64,000 nt of DNA, taken from assembly GCF_043555935.1 (NCBI RefSeq), contig NZ_JBIGIB010000005.1:248001-312000 (forward strand). Reading direction: 5' to 3'. Numbering within the stretch: the first letter of the stretch is position 1; each line of letters begins with the position of its first letter. The stretch comes from Pelomonas baiyunensis (GTDB taxonomy: Bacteria > Pseudomonadota > Gammaproteobacteria > Burkholderiales > Burkholderiaceae_C). This document shows, in pieces, positions 16,019 through 23,790 of this stretch. The position numbers and the translations under genes were made by a program. The notes under the pieces were generated by a model. It saw nothing but the letters and a program-made list of their open reading frames with translations. It was not told the DNA's origin and made no database searches.

Positions 16019-17842
16019 ATGGGGACAGCCGTGGATGCCTTGAAGAATCTGCGCGTTGGTGCGCGCCTGGGCCTTGCGTTTTTCATCCTGCTGGCGCTGC
16101 TGGTGGCCATGGCCGGCGTGGGGGCTTTGCTGACCCGCAACATCAATCAGCACGCCGAGTACTACCCCGAAAACATCCTGCCGTCCTTGCGAGCGATCCA
16201 CGAGATCGACGGGGGCATTTCGGATGCGCGCCGGCTGGAGCAACAGCACATCCTGACCGACGACGACAAGGAAAAGAAGTCCTTGGGCGCGCGCATTGCC
16301 AAGGGGCGCGAGAACGTGGCGCGGCTGTTGCAGAGCTACGAGGCGCTGGCGTCTGACGACGAAGACCGCGCCTTCTTGAAGAAGACGCGTGAGGGTTTTG
16401 CGGCCTACCAGCAGGTGCAGGACAAAGTGCTCAAGGCCTCCGAAGAAAGCGCCGCGGACCCCACCCAGGGCACGGCCGCCAAGGAGATGACCTTCGGCGC
16501 GGGCCGGGCGGCCTTCACGCCCTTGCGTGAAGCCGTGAGTCAGTGGTGGGCCTACAACGAGAAGGTGGCGGCTGCGGCCACCGCATCGGCAGCGAGCGCC
16601 TACCACCGCGTGCTGTGGACCTTCATGCTGGCCTCGCTGGTCGCCTTGGCGATCGGCATTGCCGCTGCGGTGGTGATCACCCGGTCCATCACGCGGCCGG
16701 TGCGGCTGGCTTCGGCGGCCGTGAAGGCGGTGGCCAGTGGCGACCTGACCCAACGCCTGCACAGCGAAACCCGTGATGAGCTGGGCCAGTTGCTGGACAT
16801 GCTGGACGAGATGACCCAGAACCTCGCGGGCATGGTGTCGGGCGTGCGGCAGGGCTGCGATCAGCTCAACGTGGCGGCCGCTGAAATCGCCCAGGGCAAC
16901 GCCGACCTCTCGGCCCGCACCGAGAGCCAGGCCTCCAGCCTGGAAGAAACGGCGGCGTCGGTCGAGCAGATGGCGGCGCAGATCAAGGCCACGGCGGACA
17001 ACGCCCGACAGGCCGATCAGCTGGCCAATCACGCCTCCGAGGTGGCCGGCGCAGGCGGTGTGGCCGTGGGTGAGGTGGTGAACACCATGGATGCCATCTC
17101 CACCGCCAGCCGCAAGATCCACGACATCATCGGCACCATCGACGGCATTGCCTTCCAGACCAACATCCTGGCGCTGAATGCGGCGGTGGAAGCCGCGCGG
17201 GCCGGCGAGCAGGGCCGTGGCTTTGCGGTGGTGGCCGGCGAGGTGCGCCTGCTGGCCCAGCGCAGCGCCGAGGCGGCCAAGGAGATCAAGAGCCTGATTG
17301 GCGACAGCGTCACCAAGGTGGAGAACGGCAGCACGCAGGTGCTGTCGGCCCGCGAAACCATCGGGCAGATGGTGAACGAGGTGCGCAAGGTGACCGACCT
17401 GGTGGCCGAGATCACGGTGTCCAGCCGGGAGCAAAGCGAAGGCGTTGGGCAGATCAATGCCGCCGTGAGCCAGCTGGATCAAGCCACGCAGCAGAACGCA
17501 GCGCTGGTGGAGCAGACCGCTGCAGCGGCCGAGAGCATGCGCATGCAAACGGCCAAGCTGTCCGAAGCGGTGGCGGCTTTCCGCGTGGACGGATCGATGG
17601 GCGCTGGGGCGTCTGACGTGGGCGCGTCAGCCCGGCGTTCAGCCCCCAAGGCGGGCGGTGCCGCAGCGTCCCGCAAGCCGATGAGCGCCGCCGCCTCGCC
17701 TCGCGCCAAATCGTCCGCGCCGAAGCCCGCCCCGACGCCTGCCCCGGCCGCAAAGGCTGAGCCTGCGGTGTCAGCCGCGGCGCCCAGGCCGGCACCTGCA
17801 CCTGCGCCAGCGGGCGCCGAGGGCGACTGGGAAACCTTCTAA
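16019..17842 (+). CDS. Methyl-accepting chemotaxis protein with C-terminal pentapeptide
   Basis: An inner-membrane chemoreceptor of about 607 residues. TM1 (LGLAFFILLALLVAMAGVGA) is followed by a four-helix-bundle periplasmic sensor domain of about 160 residues, TM2 (WTFMLASLVALAIGIAAAVV) and HAMP. The cytoplasmic coiled coil has hairpin tip GIAFQTNILALNAAVEAARA. The end is a long Ala/Pro-rich linker closed by DWETF, which matches the NWETF CheR/CheB-binding pentapeptide of enteric receptors. The start is either ATG 16019 or, with a better ribosome site (GGGGA), GTG 16031. It is convergent with, and 4 bp overlaps, the next gene. Confidence 0.93.
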   Translation: MGTAVDALKNLRVGARLGLAFFILLALLVAMAGVGALLTRNINQHAEYYPENILPSLRAIHEIDGGISDARRLEQQHILTDDDKEKKSLGARIAKGRENVARLLQSYEALASDDEDRAFLKKTREGFAAYQQVQDKVLKASEESAADPTQGTAAKEMTFGAGRAAFTPLREAVSQWWAYNEKVAAAATASAASAYHRVLWTFMLASLVALAIGIAAAVVITRSITRPVRLASAAVKAVASGDLTQRLHSETRDELGQLLDMLDEMTQNLAGMVSGVRQGCDQLNVAAAEIAQGNADLSARTESQASSLEETAASVEQMAAQIKATADNARQADQLANHASEVAGAGGVAVGEVVNTMDAISTASRKIHDIIGTIDGIAFQTNILALNAAVEAARAGEQGRGFAVVAGEVRLLAQRSAEAAKEIKSLIGDSVTKVENGSTQVLSARETIGQMVNEVRKVTDLVAEITVSSREQSEGVGQINAAVSQLDQATQQNAALVEQTAAAAESMRMQTAKLSEAVAAFRVDGSMGAGASDVGASARRSAPKAGGAAASRKPMSAAASPRAKSSAPKPAPTPAPAAKAEPAVSAAAPRPAPAPAPAGAEGDWETF

Positions 17843-18972
17843 AACAGCTGGGCGAGCCGCTGCACGGCGGCCTCGGCCTGGGCGCGGTCCGGGCGCAGGT
17901 CGGCGCTGCCGAAATCGTGCGCGCCCGTGGCCGCCACCAGGAGGCCATCGCGGCGCGGCAAGGCGACGCAGTTCTGGCCGCGGTAGATCACCGCATAGTC
18001 CACCTCCGGCTGCGGAATGAGCCGCGCTGTCTGCCCACGCACCGGCGTCATGTGGACGTCTGCGTACAGCGTGCGCGCAGCGTCGCCCGTGCAATTCACG
18101 ACGGTGCGTTCGGCAACGGTCGTCAGTTCTTTGCCGTCGCGGAAGGTGCGGGGCACCCATTCGCCGCCCTCGCGCAAAAAGTCTTCCCACAGCAGCCGCT
18201 GGTAGGCCGGAATGTTGAACACCATCTGCGTGAAGCGGCGCACGGCGCGGGTGCCGAACGGGTGCTCGCCCGCGGGCACCGGCTCGCTGCCCGGGCGCAG
18301 GTGGGCCAGGCGGTCTTGCAGGTCGGGGTAGTCGGGCTCCGGCGTTTGGCCGTAGTGCGGCAGCGGGCTGTCGAAGTCTTGATCGGCCACCACATACCCG
18401 TCGTGCCAACTCACGGGCGCGGAGGGCAGCCCCAGATAGCTCTGGTGCACGCGAAACGAGGCGCGGGCCATGGCTTCCCACCCGGCGGCCCAGCGTTGCG
18501 TGGCGTGTTCGGTGGTGACGATGCGGGAGTCGGGGGTCCACAGCCCCGTGGCAGCGCTGGAGTGCACCTGCGGCGGGCGGGCTTGGGCGTAGAGCCGCAC
18601 CTTCAAACCCGCCTGTTGGGCGGTGCGCGCGGTCGTCAGGCCGATGGCCCCGCAGCCCACCACGGCGATGCGCTCGCCGGGCCGCACGCCGCTGGCTGCC
18701 ACCAGGCCCATCGCCGCCTGGGCCGAGCCCCACGACAGCGACCAGCCGCTGCCGCCATGGCCGTAGTGGTGCACCAGCGCCTTGCTGCCGTGTCGCTCCA
18801 GCGCCAGGCGTGGCCCCGCGGCGCGAAACGGCCGGATGCCCACCGCGATGTCCACGATGCGATCCACCTCCGCGCGGATGGGGAAGGGTGCGGGGCGGTT
18901 GGCGAAATTCAGCGCATGGCTCCGCAGCGCCAGCCCCCCTGCACTGGCGATGAGCAGGTGGCGGCGGTTCAC
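17839..18972 (-). CDS. Tat-exported D-amino-acid-oxidase-family flavoprotein, apparently circularly permuted
   Basis: A 377-residue FAD enzyme with DAAO motifs in rotated order. The block normally at the C-terminus (GIRPFR at 45-50, HHYGHGGSG at 68-76, SLSWGSAQ at 79-85) comes first. The FAD dinucleotide fold (VVGCGAIGL, 104-112), AATGLWTP (140-147) and VVNCTG...VRGQ (291-314) follow. The chain ends near residue 377 where the GIRPFR block would normally begin. The N-terminus MNRRHLLIASAGGLAL looks like a Tat signal, suited to a folded FAD protein. The GTG start overlaps the upstream M56-S11 gene (GTGA). The substrate is unknown; a D-amino acid such as D-Ala is an inference from family and context. 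Confidence 0.8.
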   Translation of the reverse strand: MNRRHLLIASAGGLALRSHALNFANRPAPFPIRAEVDRIVDIAVGIRPFRAAGPRLALERHGSKALVHHYGHGGSGWSLSWGSAQAAMGLVAASGVRPGERIAVVGCGAIGLTTARTAQQAGLKVRLYAQARPPQVHSSAATGLWTPDSRIVTTEHATQRWAAGWEAMARASFRVHQSYLGLPSAPVSWHDGYVVADQDFDSPLPHYGQTPEPDYPDLQDRLAHLRPGSEPVPAGEHPFGTRAVRRFTQMVFNIPAYQRLLWEDFLREGGEWVPRTFRDGKELTTVAERTVVNCTGDAARTLYADVHMTPVRGQTARLIPQPEVDYAVIYRGQNCVALPRRDGLLVAATGAHDFGSADLRPDRAQAEAAVQRLAQLF

Positions 18973-20726
18973 GACGCCTGGCGGGCCAGTTGCTTGCGAA
19001 TCAGCGCAGCGTCGCGCAGGCGTTGGGCCGAGCCGTCGGCGTCCAGCAGCACCACGGTCACCGGGCGCTTGCCGTTGAGGATGCGCATGGCCAGGCAGCG
19101 GCCGGCTTCCTCGGTGTAGCCGGTCTTGGAGATGCGGATGTCCCAGCCCTTGGCGCCCACTAGGCGGTTGGTGTTGCGGATCTCGCGCTGGCGGCCGTCC
19201 ACCGGCACCTGGGTCTTCTTGGTGCTGGTGATGCGCTCGATCTCGGCGTAACGCGCCGCCGCTGCGGTGATGGTGGCCATCTCGGTGGCGGTGGACGTGT
19301 TGGCGGGCGACAGGCCCGTGGGGTCGGTGATGGCGGTGCGCTTCAGGCCCAGGGCCTGGATCTTGGTGCGCATGGCCTTCACGAAGCCGGCCTCACCGCC
19401 CGGGAAGGTGCGCGCCAGCGCGGCGGCGGCGCGGTTTTCGCTTTCCATCAAAGCCATTTCCAGCGCGGCTTGGCGGCTCATCTGCGTGCCCACCTTCACG
19501 CGGGAGCGGCTGTGCTTGAGGGTGTCCACATCGTCGTTGGTGATGCGCAGCTTCTCGTTCGGGTCGAGCTTGGCGTCCAGCACCACCATGGCCGTCAGCA
19601 GCTTGGTGAGCGAGGCAATCGGCACCACGGCGTCGGGGTCGCGGGCCATCAGCACCTTGCCGGTGGCGTCATCCACCACCACCACGTGCTTGGCGTTCAC
19701 CGGCAGGCGCAGCGGCTGGCCGGCCGGCGCCTCGGCCGGGGCGGGTGTGGCGGCGGCGGTGGCCGCAGGCGTGTCGGCCGTGCGGGGTGTGTCTTTGGTT
19801 TTGGCCTGCACCACGAAGCTGGTGGCGGCAATCAAGAGGGCGGGCAGGGCCAGCTTCCAGCCGGTGGCCTGGGGGCGCGGGGCGAGCAGGCGCTCGACGC
19901 GGGCGAGCAGGTCACCGCCGCGGGCGGCTTGGGCGAGAGGGGGCGTCATGTGGGGAACATCCAGTTCAGAAAGGGCATGCAGGGCCAGCGCCAGGCGACG
20001 CGAGTCGCCCAGGGCTTCGGCAGAAATTTCGTCGGCCACGAGCTCACGCTCCGCACGCATGCGGGCCGAGAGCCACCAGACCACCGGGTGAAAAAAGAGC
20101 AGGGCCTCCACCGCGCTTTGCAGCAGGTTGGCGAGGTAGTCCCAACGGCGCACGTGGGCCAGTTCGTGGGCCAGCAGCGCTTCCAGCAAGTCGGGCGGCA
20201 GGCGCGTCAGCAGCGCGGCGGGCACCAGCACGCAGGGGCGCCAGCTGCCCAGCACCATGGGGGTGGCGATGTTGGCCAGCAGGCGCAAGGGCACCGGGCG
20301 CTTCAGCCCCAGCGACTGCGCCAGCGCGTCCAGCCGCTGCTGCCACGCCGCCGGTGCGGGCGTGCTGCGCCGGCGGGCGCGCGCCACCCACACCAGGCCC
20401 AGGCCCAAGCGCGCCAGCATCAGCGCCGCGCCGCCGGCCCAGGCGCCCACCAACGCGGGCAGTTGCTCGGTCAGGGCCAGCCAGGCGCCGTCGGTGGCGT
20501 GGGCCACATCGGCTGCGTCGGCCGGGGTGCCCAGGTCCAGGCAGGCCCACAGCGGCAGGGCCAGGCACAGGGCGAGCCCCAGGCCGCACACGGCATAGCG
20601 CCAGCGCGCGGAGGCGCCCCGCAGCAGGGCCAGCAGCACGGCTGTCACCGCGCCGATCACGGCCCCCTGCCAAATGAAGTTCAGCAGCGCCCAACCCCAG
20701 GCGTACAGCAGCGGATCGAGGTTCAT
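18969..20726 (-). CDS. BlaR1-like M56 metalloprotease fused to S11 D-Ala-D-Ala peptidase
   Basis: A 585-residue membrane protein. The N-terminal half is a BlaR1/MecR1-type M56 metallopeptidase with several membrane helices, the zinc motif HELAH (187-191) and the downstream acidic ADE (about 231-233). After another membrane helix (about 293-307) and an Ala/Pro/Thr linker comes a complete S11 peptidase domain (PbpG/DacA type) with SLTK (372-375), SEN (429-431) and KTG (534-536). Classical BlaR1 instead carries a class-D-beta-lactamase-like sensor. It overlaps blaI by 4 bp. It may sense or process peptidoglycan peptides, or bind beta-lactams, and relieve BlaI repression; this is inference. Confidence 0.88.
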   Translation of the reverse strand: MNLDPLLYAWGWALLNFIWQGAVIGAVTAVLLALLRGASARWRYAVCGLGLALCLALPLWACLDLGTPADAADVAHATDGAWLALTEQLPALVGAWAGGAALMLARLGLGLVWVARARRRSTPAPAAWQQRLDALAQSLGLKRPVPLRLLANIATPMVLGSWRPCVLVPAALLTRLPPDLLEALLAHELAHVRRWDYLANLLQSAVEALLFFHPVVWWLSARMRAERELVADEISAEALGDSRRLALALHALSELDVPHMTPPLAQAARGGDLLARVERLLAPRPQATGWKLALPALLIAATSFVVQAKTKDTPRTADTPAATAAATPAPAEAPAGQPLRLPVNAKHVVVVDDATGKVLMARDPDAVVPIASLTKLLTAMVVLDAKLDPNEKLRITNDDVDTLKHSRSRVKVGTQMSRQAALEMALMESENRAAAALARTFPGGEAGFVKAMRTKIQALGLKRTAITDPTGLSPANTSTATEMATITAAAARYAEIERITSTKKTQVPVDGRQREIRNTNRLVGAKGWDIRISKTGYTEEAGRCLAMRILNGKRPVTVVLLDADGSAQRLRDAALIRKQLARQAS

Positions 20727-21109
20727 GCGTCGTCCCGCCCTTGCGCCAGCAGGCGCTGAATTTCGGCGCGCTCGCTGGCGCTGACATGGTTTTTCAGCGC
20801 CGCCAGCACCAGGGCCTTGCCCGAGCCGGCAAAGGCCTTGGCGATGAAGTCCTTCACCAACGATTGCTGCAGCTTGTCTTGCGCCTGCACCGGGGCGTAC
20901 ACCTGCGGCCGCTGGCTTTCGTCGCGCGTGAGCAGGCCTTTGCCGTGCATCACCTGCAGCTGGCGCAGCACGGTGGCGTAGGTGGCGTCGGGCCGTTCGT
21001 CCAGCAGCGCCTCGTGCACGGCCTTGGCGTCGGCCGGGCCCAGGCGCCACAGCACCTGCAGCAGGTCGAGCTCGGCCGCCGTGGGCTTGGTGACAGGGGT
21101 GGAGGGCAT
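20723..21109 (-). CDS. BlaI/MecI/CopY family transcriptional repressor
   Basis: This 128-residue winged-helix repressor has an N-terminal DNA-binding domain (AELDLLQVLWRLGPADAKAVHEAL, then YATVLRQLQVMHGKGLL) and a C-terminal dimerisation region. BlaI homologues are inactivated by proteolysis triggered by their M56 sensor partner, here the next gene. Upstream is a 50-bp near-perfect inverted repeat that should be its operator. There is no Shine-Dalgarno, and the predicted transcription start falls at or next to the ATG, so the mRNA may be leaderless. Confidence 0.92.
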   Translation of the reverse strand: MPSTPVTKPTAAELDLLQVLWRLGPADAKAVHEALLDERPDATYATVLRQLQVMHGKGLLTRDESQRPQVYAPVQAQDKLQQSLVKDFIAKAFAGSGKALVLAALKNHVSASERAEIQRLLAQGRDDA

Positions 21110-21111
21110 GT

Positions 21112-21161
21112 GTTCAGAATAAGTGTTCTAGAACAAGTTGTCTAGAACATTTGTTCTGAAC
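21112..21161. promoter_or_regulatory. BlaI-type operator, 50-bp inverted repeat
   Basis: The two 25-base halves, centred at 21136.5, are complementary at 20 of 25 positions. Outer arms GTTCAGAA (21112-21119) and TTCTGAAC (21154-21161) flank two symmetric TCTAGA cores (21127-21132 and 21141-21146). The left core lies in the perfect palindrome GTTCTAGAAC. The whole element covers the predicted promoter of the blaI operon, so a bound repressor would block RNA polymerase. Confidence 0.8.
21116..21144 (-). promoter_or_regulatory. Predicted promoter of the blaI operon
   Basis: On the minus strand, TAGACA (21144-21139) is a five-of-six match to a sigma-70 -35 box. After a 17-bp spacer, TATTCT (21121-21116) is a four-of-six -10 box. 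Transcription would begin about seven bases further on, at or next to the blaI ATG (21109). Prediction from consensus only. Confidence 0.5.
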
Positions 21162-21168
21162 TTGAGGC

Positions 21169-22089
21169 TCAGCGCGCGTCCAGCTCCCGGTGACGCTTGA
21201 GCACGTGGCCGTGGTGGCCGAACTGGCGGGCGAGCATCTCCACCAGGTACACCGACCGGTGTTGCCCGCCCGTGCAGCCGATGGCCACCGTCAGGTAGCT
21301 GCGTTGGTCCGCCGCGAAGTTGGGCAGCCAGCGCGACAGGAAGCCGGCGATCTGGCCCATCATCAGCCCCACCTCCGGCTGCGCGGCCAGGTAGGCCGCC
21401 ACCGGCGCGTCACGCCCCGTCAGCGGGCGCAGTTCGCGGTCGTAATAGGGGTTGGGCAGCACGCGCACGTCGAACACGAAGTCCGCGTCGCTGGGCACGC
21501 CGTGCTTGAAGGCAAAGCTCTCGAACACCAGTGTCAGCTTGGCGCCGGCGTTGGGCCCCACCAAGTCGGCCAGCCAGGCGCGCAGCTGGGCCGGGCGCAG
21601 TTGGCTGGTGTCGATGACGGTGGACTCGGCCTTCAGCCCGCCCAGCAGTTCACGCTCCAGGTGGATGGCGTCGCGCAACAGGCGGTGGCTTTCGTCCGCC
21701 GTGCGCTGAACCTGACCGGTGCGCTCGACGTCGCGGTCTTCGCGCAGCGGGTGGGGGCGGCGGGTTTCCGAAAAGCGCCGCATCAGCGCGTCGTCGTTGG
21801 CGTCCAGGAACACCGACCGAACAGCCACGCCCTGGGCTCGCAGCTCCTTCAGCAGCGGCAGCATCAGCGGCAGCGAACTGGCGGAGCGCACGTCCACCGC
21901 AATCGCCACCCGGCGCTCGCCGCGCTGTTGTTCCAGGCGCAGAAAGTCCAGCAGCAACTCAGCGGGCAGGTTGTCCACGCAGAAGTAGCCGGCGTCTTCC
22001 AGCGCGTGCATGGCCACCGACTTGCCGCCGCCGGACATGCCGGTCAGCAGCACCACATCGCCTTGCTGCAGGTCTTGCGTGGGGGTCAT
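21169..22089 (-). CDS. rapZ: RNase adapter / nucleotide-binding protein RapZ
   Basis: A 306-residue RapZ/YvcJ P-loop protein. Walker A is at residues 17-24 (GMSGGGKS), DNLPAEL follows near 39, and the C-terminal domain has VFDVRVLPNPYY and GCTGGQHRSVYLVE. In enterics RapZ delivers the small RNA GlmZ to RNase E to control glucosamine-6-phosphate synthesis; the betaproteobacterial role is less clear. It follows recN with a 4-bp overlap. In many relatives it adjoins hprK/ptsN, neither of which is present here. Confidence 0.93.
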   Translation of the reverse strand: MTPTQDLQQGDVVLLTGMSGGGKSVAMHALEDAGYFCVDNLPAELLLDFLRLEQQRGERRVAIAVDVRSASSLPLMLPLLKELRAQGVAVRSVFLDANDDALMRRFSETRRPHPLREDRDVERTGQVQRTADESHRLLRDAIHLERELLGGLKAESTVIDTSQLRPAQLRAWLADLVGPNAGAKLTLVFESFAFKHGVPSDADFVFDVRVLPNPYYDRELRPLTGRDAPVAAYLAAQPEVGLMMGQIAGFLSRWLPNFAADQRSYLTVAIGCTGGQHRSVYLVEMLARQFGHHGHVLKRHRELDAR

Positions 22090-23780
22090 GACTTGGCCTT
22101 GCGGTTGGGCGTGGCGACCGAGGCGTTCAGCATTTCCTGTGCGTGCGCGAGGCTGGTGGACGACAGCCGCTCGCCGCCCAGCATGCGGGCAATTTCGGCC
22201 ACGCGGGCCTCACCCGCCACCGGGTTCACGGAGCTGACGGTGCTGCTGCCTTGCAGCGCCTTCGCCACCACGAGGTGGCGGTCGGCGCAGGCGGCCACCT
22301 GGGGCAGGTGGGTGACGGCCAGCACCTGGCGGCGGCCGCCGCCAGCGTGGCCCAGCTGCTTCATCAGCCGGCCCACGGTTTCGGCCACCGCGCCGCCAAT
22401 GCCGACGTCGATTTCGTCAAAGATCAGCGTGCCGGGGGCGTGCTCGCTGGCGGCCTGGCTGGCCGTCACGGCAATCGCCAAGGCGATGCGCGACAACTCG
22501 CCGCCCGACGCCACCTTGGCCAGCGGCCGCGGCGTGCTGCCGGCGTGGCCCGCCACCAGGAACTCGGCGCTCTCGGCGCCGTAGCTTTGCGGCGCGTCGG
22601 TCGCGTTCAGCGCAATCTCGAACCGGCCGCCGCCCATGCCCAGCTGCTGCATGGCCGTGGTGACGGCGGTGGCCAGCTGCGGGGCGGCCTTTTGCCGAGC
22701 GCGGGTGGCGGCTTGGGCCTGCGCGTCGTACGCCTGACGTGCGGCGGCCAGGGCGGCTTCCAGCTGCGCGGGGTCACTGGCGGCGTCCAGCGCGGCCAGT
22801 TCCGCGCGCCACTGGGCCAGCAGCGCGGGAAGTTCCTGCGGCTGGCGGCGGTAGCGGCGCGACAGCGTCATCCACGCCGACACGCGGTCGTCCAGCTCGG
22901 CCAGGCGGGCGGGGTCCAGGTCGGCCTTGTGCAGGTAGGCCGAGAGCGTGTGGCTCGCGTCCTGCAGTTGCGCCTGCACATCGCGCAGCGCTTGCACGGC
23001 GGGCAGCAGGCGGGCGTCGTGGTCCAGCACGCGCTCCAGTTGGTCCAGCGCGCCGCCGGCCAGCGACTGGGCGCTGGGTTCGGCGTCGTCCAGGGCGTCG
23101 AGCGCAGCCTTGGCGGCGTCGATCAGGCTTTGGCCGTGCGACAGGCGCTCGTGCTCGGCGTTCAACTCGTCCCACTCGCCCTCGCCGGGCGCCAAGCCGT
23201 CCAGCTCGCCAATTTGCCAGGCCAGCCGCTCACGTTCCCGCTGCGCATCGGCCTGAAGGCCCTGCGCTTTTTGCAGGGCCTCGGCCGCTTGCTTCCACGC
23301 TGCGTGGGCGCGGGCCAGCGGGGCAGTGTCCAGGCCGGCAAAGCCGTCCAGCAACTCGCGCACCGCGGCCGGGCGCGTGAGGCCTTGCCAGGCGTGTTGG
23401 CCGTGGATGTCCAGCAGGTGGTCGGCCAGTTCGCGCAGTTGCGTCAGCGTGGCGGCACCGCCATTGATCCAGGCGCGGCTCTTGCCCGAGGTGTCGATCA
23501 CGCGGCGCAGCAGCAGCGCGTCGTCCGCGTCAAAGCCCGCGTCGTCCAGCCAGCCGCGCAGGTGGGGCGGGGTGTCGAACTCGGCGCAGATCTCGGCCTT
23601 GGCTGCGCCCTCGCGCACCACGCCCGCGTCGCCCCGGCCGCCCAGGGCCAGTTGCAGTGCGTCGATCAAGATGGATTTGCCGGCCCCGGTTTCCCCGGTC
23701 AGCACGGCAAAACCGGGCTCGAAGTCGAGCTCCAGCGCGGGAACGATGACGAAGTCCTTGAGGCTCAGGTGCCGAAGCAT
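22086..23780 (-). CDS. recN: DNA repair protein RecN
   Basis: A 564-residue SMC-like ATPase for recombinational double-strand-break repair. Walker A (TGETGAGKSILIDAL) is near residue 29, a long coiled-coil middle runs about 160-370, and the C-terminal ABC half includes VASGGELSRIALA with the signature and LIFDEIDVGIGG with Walker B. It begins 10 bp after nadK, so the two are co-transcribed. No clear LexA box is visible in that gap. Confidence 0.96.
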   Translation of the reverse strand: MLRHLSLKDFVIVPALELDFEPGFAVLTGETGAGKSILIDALQLALGGRGDAGVVREGAAKAEICAEFDTPPHLRGWLDDAGFDADDALLLRRVIDTSGKSRAWINGGAATLTQLRELADHLLDIHGQHAWQGLTRPAAVRELLDGFAGLDTAPLARAHAAWKQAAEALQKAQGLQADAQRERERLAWQIGELDGLAPGEGEWDELNAEHERLSHGQSLIDAAKAALDALDDAEPSAQSLAGGALDQLERVLDHDARLLPAVQALRDVQAQLQDASHTLSAYLHKADLDPARLAELDDRVSAWMTLSRRYRRQPQELPALLAQWRAELAALDAASDPAQLEAALAAARQAYDAQAQAATRARQKAAPQLATAVTTAMQQLGMGGGRFEIALNATDAPQSYGAESAEFLVAGHAGSTPRPLAKVASGGELSRIALAIAVTASQAASEHAPGTLIFDEIDVGIGGAVAETVGRLMKQLGHAGGGRRQVLAVTHLPQVAACADRHLVVAKALQGSSTVSSVNPVAGEARVAEIARMLGGERLSSTSLAHAQEMLNASVATPNRKAKS

Positions 23781-23790
23781 GGGGCAGGCT

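Noticed and set aside
23781..23790. LexA box controlling recN
   Set aside because: Only 10 bp separate nadK and recN, and no CTGT-N8-ACAG dyad occurs there.
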